Source: Rhizoclosmatium globosum
Taxonomy: Eukaryota > Chytridiomycota > Chytridiomycetes > Chytridiales > Chytriomycetaceae
Reading direction: 5' to 3'
Assembly (NCBI GenBank): GCA_002104985.1
Contig: MCGO01000183.1
Span: forward strand, 1 to 64,000
Length of the DNA: 64,000 nt
The notes beneath the pieces are model-generated. The model searched no databases and had not been told where the DNA came from. It saw only the letters and a program-made list of their open reading frames with translations. Positions 1-8,865 of the stretch are shown piece after piece (positions within the stretch are counted from its first letter, which is position 1; each line of letters starts with the position of its first letter). The position numbers and the translations under genes are program-made.

Positions 1-3000
1 AGTGTGTGGGTTGGTGTCTTTGTCTTTTGGGATAAATTATGGAACAGAGTGGCTGAGCCACTCTCTTCAAGTACAGGCCGTCCATTGCTAATTATCATGA
101 CGTTTTTCTCTAGTCAGCACAACCAAATTAATCTCTAAAAATTAGTCAAATGGAAATAGATTTGGCATTGAATTGACTGTGTATGAGTACTCTCCATTTT
201 CAAACACCTTCTGCCACACAGCACAGGGACACGTTAAGCAAAGTAGCTGACACTTTGGGAGCATGTGCCTGGTGTTGTAGCATGCAGAAAAAGTGTATGG
301 GTTGGTCGTGTCTTGTCTTTTGGGATTATTATGGACAGAGTGGCTGAGCCACTCTCTTCAAGTACAGGCCGTCCATTACTAATTATCATGACGTTTTTCT
401 CTAGTCAGCACAACCAAATTAATCTCTACAAAATTAGTCAAATGGAAATAGATTTGGCATTGAATTGACTGTGTATGAGTACCTTCCATTTTCAAACACC
501 TTCTGCCACACAGCACAGGGACACGTTAAGCAAAGTAGCTGACACTTTGGAAGCATGTGCCTTGGTGTTGTAGCATGTAGAAAAAGTGTGTGGGTTGGTC
601 CTGTCTTGTCTTTTGGGATAATTATGGAACAGAGTGGCTGAGCCACTCTCTTCAAGTACAGGCCGTCCATTGCTAATTATCATAACGTTTTTCTCTAGTC
701 AGCACAACCAAATTACTCTCTACAAAATTAGTCAAATGGAAGTAGATTTGGCATTGAATTGACTGTGTATGAGTACCCTCCATTTTCAAACACCTTCTAC
801 CACTCAGCACAGGGACACGTTAAGCAAACTAGCTGACACTTTGGGATCATGTGCCTTGGTGTTGTTGCATGCAGAAAAAGTGTGTGGGTTGGTTGTGTCT
901 TGTCTTTTGGGATTATTATGGAACAGAGTGGCTGAGCCACTCTCTTCAAGTACAGGCCGTCCATTACTAATTATCATGACGTTTTTCTCTAGTCAGCACA
1001 ACCAAATTAATCTCTACAAAATTAGTCAAATGGAAATAGATTTGGCATTGAATTGACTGTGTATGAGTACCTTCCATTTTTAAACACCTTCTACCACTCA
1101 GCACAGGGACACGTTAAGCAAACTAGCTGACACTTTGGGATCATGTGCCTTGGTGTTGTTGCATGCAGAAAAAGTGTGTGGGTTGGTTGTGTCTTGTCTT
1201 TTGGGATAATTATGGAACAGAGTGGCTGAGCCACTCTCTTCAAGTACAGGCCGTCCATTGCTAATTATCATAACGTTTTTCTCTAGTCAGCACAACCAAA
1301 TTACTCTCTACAAAATTAGTCAAATGGAAGTAGATTTGGCATTGAATTGACTGTGTATGAGTACCTTCCATTTTTAAACACCTTCTACCACTCAGCACAG
1401 GGACACGTTAAGCAAACTAGCTGACACTTTGGGATCATGTGCCTTGGTGTTGTTGCATGCAGAAAAAGTATCTGGGTTGGTAGTGTCTTGTCTTTTGGGA
1501 TTATTATGGAACAGAGTGGCTGAGCCACTCTCTTCAAGTACAGGCCGTCCATTGCTAATTATCATGACGTTTTTCTCTAATCAGCACAACCAAATTACTC
1601 TCTACAAAATTCGTTAAATGGAAATAGATTTGGCATTGAATTGACTGTGTATGAGTACCTTCCATTTTTAAACACCTTCTACCACTCAGCACAGGGACAC
1701 GTTAAGCAAACTAGCTGACACTTTGGAAGCATGTGCCTTGGTGTTGTAGCATGTAGAAAAAGTGTGTGGGTTGGTCGTGTCTTGTCTTTTGGGATTATTA
1801 TGGAACAGAGTGGCTGAGCCACTCTCTTCAAGTACAGGCTGTCCATTGCTAATTATCATGACGTTTTTCTCTAGTCAGCACAACCAAATTACTCTCTACA
1901 AAATTAGTCAAATGGAAATAGATTTGGCATTGAATTGACTGTGTATGAGTACCTTCCATTTTAAACACCTTCTACCACTCAGCACAGGGACACGTTAAGC
2001 AAACTAGCTGACACTTTGGGAGCATGTGCCTTGGTGTTGTAGCATGCAGAAAAAGTGTGTGGGTTGGTTGTGTCTTGTCTTTTGGGATTATTATGGAACA
2101 GAGTGGCTGAGCCACTCTCTTCAAGTACAGGCTGTCCATTGCTAATTATCATGACGTTTTTCTCTAGTCAGCACAACCAAATTAATCTCTACAAAATTAG
2201 TCAAATGGAAATAGATTTGGCATTGAATTGACTGTGTATGAGTACCTTCCATTTTTAAACACCTTCTACCACTCAGCACAGGGACACGTTAAGCAAACTA
2301 GCTGACACTTTGGGATCATGTGCCTTGGTGTTGTTGCATGCAGAAAAAGTATCTGGGTTGGTAGTGTCTTGTCTTTTGGGATTATTATGGAACAGAGTGG
2401 CTGAGCCACTCTCTTCAAGTACAGGCCGTCCATTGCTAATTATCATGACGTTTTTCTCTAATCAGCACAACCAAATTACTCTCTACAAAATTCGTTAAAT
2501 GGAAATAGATTTGGCATTGAATTGACTGTGTATGAGTACCTTCCATTTTTAAACACCTTCTACCACTCAGCACAGGGACACGTTAAGCAAACTAGCTGAC
2601 ACTTTGGAAGCATGTGCCTTGGTGTTGTAGCATGTAGAAAAAGTGTGTGGGTTGGTCGTGTCTTGTCTTTTGGGATTATTATGGAACAGAGTGGCTGAGC
2701 CACTCTCTTCAAGTACAGGCTGTCCATTGCTAATTATCATGACGTTTTTCTCTAGTCAGCACAACCAAATTACTCTCTACAAAATTAGTCAAATGGAAAT
2801 AGATTTGGCATTGAATTGACTGTGTATGAGTACCTTCCATTTTAAACACCTTCTACCACTCAGCACAGGGACACGTTAAGCAAACTAGCTGACACTTTGG
2901 GAGCATGTGCCTTGGTGTTGTAGCATGCAGAAAAAGTGTGTGGGTTGGTTGTGTCTTGTCTTTTGGGATTATTATGGAACAGAGTGGCTGAGCCACTCTC

Positions 3001-3293
3001 TTCAAGTACAGGCTGTCCATTGCTAATTATCATGACGTTTTTCTCTAGTCAGCACAACCAAATTAATCTCTACAAAATTAGTCAAATGGAAATAGATTTG
3101 GCATTGAATTGACTGTGTATGAGTACCTTCCATTTTTAAACACCTTCTACCACTCAGCACAGGGACACGTTAAGCAAAGTAGCTGACACTTTGGGAGCAT
3201 GTGCCTTGTGGTTGTCGCATGCAGAAAAAGTGTGTGGGTTGGTCGTGTCTTGTCTTTTGGGATTATTATGGAACAGAGTGGCTGAGCCACTCT
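1..3293. repeat. Satellite array, left block (294-bp unit)
   Basis: Head-to-tail units of 293-294 bp fill this stretch and begin before the window. Each unit contains, in order, a palindrome (first copy 47-63), a CAAGTACAGGCCGTCC segment, an AT-rich segment, and a segment around CAGCACAGGGACACG. A three-unit higher-order repeat is visible: 1429-2309 and 2310-3190 carry the same private changes with a period of 881 bp. Short frames appear in the units on both strands, but they are repeats of the same non-conserved frames and are not taken as genes. The block stops abruptly at 3293/3294, where a transposon is inserted. Units here are clean: the single-base losses typical of the middle of the array are rare. 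Confidence 0.97.
3276..3292. repeat. 17-bp palindrome present in each unit (this copy next to the transposon)
   Basis: GAGTGGCTGAGCCACTC is an 8-bp perfect inverted repeat around one central G. It recurs once in every complete unit (first copy 47-63) and is nearly invariant even where the rest of the unit varies. A copy near 18331 is damaged in a stretch full of single-base losses. It could be a dimeric protein-binding site or form a small cruciform. The transposon lies 1-2 bp after this copy. Confidence 0.85.
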
Positions 3294-3649
3294 CATCTGT
3301 AAACTCCCAATATGTAATAAACTGGAAAATAGTGGAAAATAACGTGAAATAATGCGAAATAATGCACAATAATGCTTGTCACGCTCGGAAGTCTGAGCCC
3401 TAGTTATGATGGAGCATTTGTAACACACGGAATACCACTTAATGCATTAAAAGTCAGTCAGTATAGATGAACTAGACCAGGTTGCATACAGAGACATTTA
3501 TTGCATTATGGTACATTCAGCATATTCCAAGTGTGCTATGGCTATTCAGTGTGTGTGATTATGGGATTCAAATTACATTGGAAATGACATAGATAGTTAC
3601 TCAAATAGAAGCATTTTTTAATGATTTAAAACAAGAAATAGAGTCAAAA
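3294..3649. other. Left terminal and subterminal region of the transposon
   Basis: No gene is seen. After the terminal inverted repeat there is a short run of near-repeats built on GAAATAATGC (about 3335-3375), e.g. GTGAAATAATGCGAAATAAT, followed by AT-rich sequence. It lies downstream of the companion gene stop at 3650 and so holds its 3' untranslated region and transcription end. Confidence 0.6.
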
Positions 3650-5165
3650 TCAAACAAGCATGTCATCATTAGCAGAAGTGAAAGTACACTTTAGCTCATC
3701 GTTCATTGCATTATAAAATGCGGTTTTTCCTTCTTGAATGCCTGTTGCGTCCTTGTTGTCAATGATCATTCGGTAAACAGCGTAGCTTGAAGCTTTTGAG
3801 TCCAAATCATGCGTTTCAATTTTGTTGCACAAGTTGTGGCGGACCTGCATTGAATTTAAGCATTAAAAGCATGGATGACATGCTTACCAAACAAGCAATG
3901 AAGGCAAGTACATGAAGAGACTTTTTGCGAATGAAACTCTCCTTGTCAAGATGTCTTTTAAACGCAGCCAGTTTGCAGATTCTTGCAGCTGCTTTAATGA
4001 AGATAGGGTTTGTGAAGCGTTCGAAAGACTCTGTTCCATCGTCTTTGGGAGTATACTTGTGCATAAACCTGAGTTACTGTTTAGAAGTTGAGTTGAAAAG
4101 TCAAGGAGGCTACTGATGAGTTTTAGTGTCAATTAAAGCCAAAATTTCATTAGTCTTTCCAGTCACGCCATAAAGTTCGGAATCAATGGCCACCTCTTTA
4201 TACTTCAGCAGTAGATGGCTCCGAAAAGTGCTTGTGACTGTAACATACTAGTAATTCTAATGTTAGAAATTCCACACCTTGAAACCAAAGCACAAACCAT
4301 TGTAACCAGCTGATCAGGTAATCCTGAAAGTTTATCCTTGAGAGCTTTGGTTCCCATAACTTGCCCAAACACTGTCCAAAGCCAGGCCTTTCCCTCTGCA
4401 TCACCATTTCCTTTTGTGATGAAACCAAACGCGTTTCCAAAAATAACCATTCGTTGGAATGTTGCACGGATGGTTGCCATGTGGCTGGATTTGTTTGATT
4501 AGTGACGTTGTTGAAAATGCAAACTTAACTCAAACCTTTTGTCAACATAGTTCTCCCAGTACGTTTCCCCAGATTGGGAAAAACTTGAGTTGGAATCATT
4601 GAAGGGCAAATAGGATCGAGATGATACGTAATCAACGCGCTTGCGTTTACCCACAGTCTGGGAAGCTTGCACTCCAACAGAGTCCTCATTTTCATAGATA
4701 CTGTGGTCAAAATTTATGTCCAGTTCAGTCTCTTGCTCGTTGTCTTCAAGATCTGGATCCATAATGGTGTCCACTTCTGGCAGATCAGCAGATCCATCAA
4801 CAACATCATCACTGCCTCCAGCTGCAGACTGAGAGAGATCATCAATAGAATTTTCAGAAACGTTTCCAGCTCTATTGGGGCGTGAACTTTGTGTTGGAAA
4901 GGTGTAATAGTCATTGGTTGAGGTGTTCCTTTGGTTGTAGTCCTACAAAGACCAGTTAGAATCAATGTCACCCATCTTAGCAACGTACTTAGTCTTTGAT
5001 GGCGTAAATGACTTTGTTGCAATGCTGGTGGGTGCATTGCTGTGCCATAATTGTTGTTAATCACAGCAAACCAAACCTTAGAACTTACCGCTGTTTGGAA
5101 CCAAAGGATTTTGCGCCGCTTGCTTGCTGCTCATTGTGTGGTTTTGTTCGCTTCTGACTGGACAT
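3650..5165 (-). CDS. Transposon companion protein, 410 aa, unrecognised, seven exons
   Basis: I do not recognise this protein. Exons on the minus strand: 5165-5089, 5039-4985, 4942-4536, 4484-4249, 4195-4114, 4068-3888, 3844-3650. Introns are 49, 42, 51, 53, 45 and 43 nt with GT..AG ends, and the joined length is 411 codons. The start is the ATG at 5165 (MSSQKRTKPHNEQQ). The first third is basic, then acidic and low-complexity, rich in Ser, Asn, Asp and Glu, with a possible nuclear signal GKRKRVDYV. The last 230 residues look globular (SHMATIRATFQRMVIFG onward). The donor of intron 2 (GTTGCT) is weak; if it is not used, a TAG at 4943-4945 would end the protein early. It is divergent from the transposase and ends inside the element. 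By analogy with the two-protein En/Spm system it may bind subterminal DNA or assist the transposase, which is inference only. Confidence 0.75.
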
Positions 5166-5295
5166 GTTGCTCACAGAACAGTTGGACAGATCAGGATCAA
5201 GAATTGCGCAATTTTTGGAAAGTGCTCAACCACAATTGCGCCATTTTCGCAGTTTAAGAAGCTGCTTTTCACCCAGAACTTGCCAATATTTTCTC
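5166..5295. promoter_or_regulatory. Divergent promoter region between the two transposon genes
   Basis: About 130 bp separate the companion start (5165, minus) from the chosen transposase start (5296, plus), so the two genes should share regulatory DNA. It contains the palindrome ATTGCGCAAT near 5202-5211 and a second AATTGCGC near 5233, followed by CATTTTCGCAG. No TATA box was recognised. An ATG at 5164 is in frame with the transposase, but it would make the two coding regions overlap, so it was not preferred. Confidence 0.5.
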
Positions 5296-8142
5296 ATGCG
5301 TTTCAAGTGCGATTTGGACGGTTGCCAGCGTGTCTTTGGGGACCAACGTGGTCTTACAAAGCACATGAACGTAACACATGCTGCTTATTTACAACGAAGA
5401 CGCTTCCAAGATGTCTCTTCAGATTCAATTGACTTGGATGAAATTGAAACTGCTGTTTCGGAGCTCATTGGACTGAGCAATACCAATAATAGCCTCGAAC
5501 TGCCTTCCGAAACCAGTGGCAGTGAAGGTTCTGTCGCCGACTTTGATCATTCCATTTCAGGGGAACCAGACTCTGGAATCAATATTGAAACACATGGTAT
5601 TTAAATCATAGGTTGTAATAGTGGTAACATTATTTAGGTCAACCGACTTCTGATGAAGTCTATGATTGTAACGTGAACCTAGAACGTGCTGTCCGCGAGA
5701 AATTCACACCAGCGGACCTTGACTGTATAATTCACGTTATTCACGATAATCCTATGGGTCAAAATGCCATCACCAAAAAGCTGCAATTTGATCGTCCACG
5801 TCTGAAAGAGATTTATGTACCAACGTTCAAGAGTGGAAAACAACTACATGCAGCAGTGGACAGTTTCTCAGGGCTCAGTGTGGTAAAAGATCTTGATGTC
5901 TCACTATTCTCTTCTAAAAAACATTCTAGGATTACGAACTCAAGATCATTCCAATAAACGTCATTCTTGAAAGTCTCCCACGAAAGTATCATGGAGAAGC
6001 TCAAGAACTTTACAATGATGATCCTGTCCATATTTATCTGCGACCATTAGACAAGCTTCTTAAAGAAATGTTGGCGGATGTTACTTTGAGAGAGCAATTT
6101 GTTTATTGTTATACTGAACAGTTTGGCAGTAATGGTGAACGGTTGTACGATGAAGCATTTTCAAGTGACTACTGTAAAGAACTCCAGGACCTTCTTGATG
6201 ATGATTTTGGTGTGCCTCTGCTCTTAATTTTTGGATCTGATGCTGCACTCGCAACCAAAATTGGAAAGCAATCCTTTCATCCTGTTGTTCTTACTCTTGG
6301 AAACATCAAAAAAAATTGGAGAAAAGTACTTAATAACTATGCCAGTCGTCTTGTGACTTATATCCCCATTGTGAAAGCAAGTAAGAATAGTCAGCTGAAG
6401 TCTGGGTTTCTTACAGCCTACAAGAGGGCCGTTTATCATTCAGCACTTGGAATTGCATTTGAAAGTATTAAAAATTGGATCCAAAATGGAGTTGAACTAG
6501 TTAGTCCAGATGGGTTGCAGCGCAGGTTCTTTCCTTGCCTTTTCAATTGGAATGCTGATTATCCAGAGGCAGCACTGGTTTCGACTGTTAGTCCAATATG
6601 CAAAGCATCACCAATGTTTTGCTGCTTTGTTTCAAGTGATGATTTGGATCGTTGCGATGTAACTTGCACGTACTGGGGAATCAAGACAACGACCGAAATG
6701 AAACAACATTTTGATAATTCAATGAATCAAAATTCAAATGCTGCCAAAGCAAAAATGTTTGCAGAGAAAGGACAAGTGCCCTTTATAAAAAACGCGTTTT
6801 ATGAACTTGGTCCAAGGTTTTGTATTCATGCAGCTATTCCCGCTGATCAAATGCATTCAATTCCTTTGGGTGTCTTTGGCAAACATCTTTGGCCAATAAC
6901 ATTGAAACTGGTAGAAGGTCAAAACGATGGTGGCTTAGATGTTTTGGATTCACGATTTAAGAGAATCCCTCCTTACCCTGGGTTTAGCCGTTTCAAGAAC
7001 AGTGTCTCGAGTCTTAGTTTCCTTACCAAAAAAGACTATGAAAGCATTATGATGGGTTTGCTTCCTTGTCTCTTTGGTTTAATAAGCAGTGATGTTATTT
7101 TGTGCCTGAGAACACTGATTGACACATTCATGATGATCAAATCTGCTTCACACACAGAAAATTCAATTGGAGTTCTTGAAAACAACCTTGTTCTGCTGCA
7201 TGAACAGCTGAATGTATTTCGGGCTCAAAAATCAATGAAATTCCCCAAGATGCATATATTGGCATCATTTCCCCGCAACATAAGGCGTTTTGGTGCAGCT
7301 GATTCCTATGGCACAGAATTCCTTGAATCCACACAGAGATTAAATGTTGTGGAGGCCTATGAGGGAACAAATCATAAAAATTCGGAGGAGCAAATGATCC
7401 GAGCAGTCACAAGGAAAGACAAAGTACATCGTATGAAAGCTATTCTGGGGAGACTGAAGGAGAATAGGCCAGGGTGGGCTAAGCCCTCAAAGAATGCAGT
7501 GTTTGCTCTTCTGGTCTGCAAGGGAAGGTTCCGATTTCACGAGTTTGAAGTTCGGTGGCCTGGATCTCAATTATACACAAAACTATCTCAGTATGGTATT
7601 GAATTTCAGTTTAATGGAACAAAGGTAAGAACTTTTTGCAATTTTGACTGTCGTCTGACTTATTTTAGAATATGGCATATGAAACTCTCAGGAAGATTGA
7701 GCATTACGAAGATCGCAGAAATCATCAAGAATTTATCAGGGTCAACAATAGAGTCCCTGAGCATAATTTCTTGATTTATGATGCCTCTATGCAAAGACCT
7801 TCAACTCTTGACACCGGTTTGGGTGAAAGTCAGTTTATGGCAGGACGCGCACAGTTATTTTTGTCAATATCGCACCAAAGTGGTGACAAATACTTTGCAG
7901 TTATACACTGTTACAAGGCAGTTGCACGTGATATGCAAAATGGGACTGGGTGTTTTATTATTGAGCCTGCAGCAACACCGGCAATCACAGTTATCCCTGT
8001 TGAAGCTATCATCAGCAAAGTCCATGTAATTCCTTATTTCCAAGATGGTCAGAATGGGCAATCAGGCAAAGTTTACATTAACACCTATGCCGACCGTTAT
8101 TTGTGGTCACTTTTAGGAAGCAGTTGTGAAGTTGAACAGTGA
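5296..8142 (+). CDS. Plavaka-like DDE transposase with N-terminal C2H2 zinc finger, four exons
   Basis: Catalyses cut-and-paste movement of the element. Exons: 5296-5596, 5638-5882, 5930-7624, 7669-8142; introns of 41, 47 and 44 nt (GT..AG). The joined frame is 905 codons without a stop. Residues 5-28 form a zinc finger, C-X4-C-X12-H-X4-H (CDLDGC..H..H). Residues 286-308 hold GSD then HPVVLTLGNI, matching the conserved first-Asp block of Plavaka/tnp2-type transposases. WNADYPEAAL (D392) is the second block, PADQMH..GVFGKH (488-501) a conserved His block, and GTEFLESTQR (E645/E648) followed by EEQMIRAVTRKDKV the C-terminal block with the likely catalytic Glu. The CPxC motif common in the family is not intact after the second block (SPMFCCF). 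An upstream in-frame ATG at 5164 would add 44 residues. The family follows from these motifs; activity is inferred from intactness. Confidence 0.85.
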
Positions 8143-8865
8143 AATGGAAATAAAGAATGTATATCTTAATTATGCTGTATCATTTTGTGCTCTTTTGTAA
8201 CATTGTTTGCAGCTTGTGCGCAAACTGAAAAGACCATTTTCAACGTTCGCACTGTCCGCAAGACTGGTCAGAGATTCTGAAAGACCGTTTGTAGCTTCCG
8301 CACTATCTGAAATACCATTTGTAACGTTTGCATTGTCTGCACGACTGTTTACACCACTCTAATTCAGTTTGCAGCTGCCACAAAACTGTTTGCAGCTTTG
8401 GCAAGTGCCTGCACTATCTGGAAGACCATTTGAGTTTCTGCTCTCAGTTTGATTATCTCCAGGTCTGCAAGTCATTCACAGCTTGCACAGTATGTTAGTA
8501 GGGGGATTGCATCATCTGGAAGACTTGTTGCAGCTTCTGGAACATCTGTAACACCCAAGGCACATCTGCCATGCACAGTACATTTTGCAAGAATAATCAT
8601 TCAGAAAAGTGTAGACAGAATATTCATTATTTCTTTATTTTGTATGTCTATGAATCCTTTGTATTTAGAGTGTCCACAGATGTTATTTGGAAGGACAAGA
8701 ATGTGGGTTTTCAAATGACAAACACATTATCATGCATTACAGATGACTTACTGTTATTCTGGATGTGTGTATGTTATTATCCTGTGTTATCATACATTTT
8801 TTTGGCACAAATAATAGGCATAATACACTGTTTTGCATTGTCAAGGAGGGGGCTGTTTCCTGATG
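8143..8865. repeat. Right subterminal region with degenerate ~31-bp repeats
   Basis: There is no gene. From about 8205 to 8560 a diverged motif recurs, built on CTGAAAGACC(A/G)TTTG, then an AGCTT or AACGTT block, then GCACTATC or GCATTGTC. Copies start near 8229, 8277, 8308, 8400-8425 and 8515. Arrays of short diverged repeats next to the termini are characteristic of En/Spm (CACTA) elements, where they are bound by the element's DNA-binding protein. The last 60 bp up to 8865 contain the right terminal inverted repeat. Confidence 0.6.

Larger units (their letters stand above)
3294..8865. mobile_element. Plavaka-like (CACTA-related) DNA transposon with two divergent genes
   Basis: A 5.57-kb insertion splits one satellite unit. 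Left flank ends GAGCCACTCT(C) and right flank resumes CTCTTCAAG, so the uninterrupted unit sequence is restored with a duplicated CT (or CTC), a 2-3 bp target site duplication. Termini are imperfect inverted repeats: left CATCTGTAAACTCCC, right (complement) CATCAGGAAACAGCCCCC. Cargo is a + strand transposase (5296-8142) and a - strand companion gene (5165-3650). Both can be read without a stop once short introns are removed, so the copy may be recent and potentially autonomous. The right subterminal region carries degenerate repeats. The class assignment rests on the transposase motifs; the exact family is an inference. Confidence 0.85.

Noticed and set aside
434..670. 78-residue minus-strand frame (MDGLYLKRVAQPLC..) recurring through the array
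   Set aside because: It is a by-product of the repeat: frames change with every single-base difference among units, start codons often lie in variable bases, and there is no sign of protein-level conservation.
4943..4945. In-frame TAG read as a pseudogene mark or a reassigned stop codon
   Set aside because: A 42-nt intron with good branch and acceptor sites removes it, and all other genes here use ordinary stops. It is kept as a caution rather than a claim.
5164..5295. Upstream ATG at 5164 as transposase start
   Set aside because: It would overlap the start codon of the divergent companion gene; the ATG at 5296 leads directly into the zinc finger.
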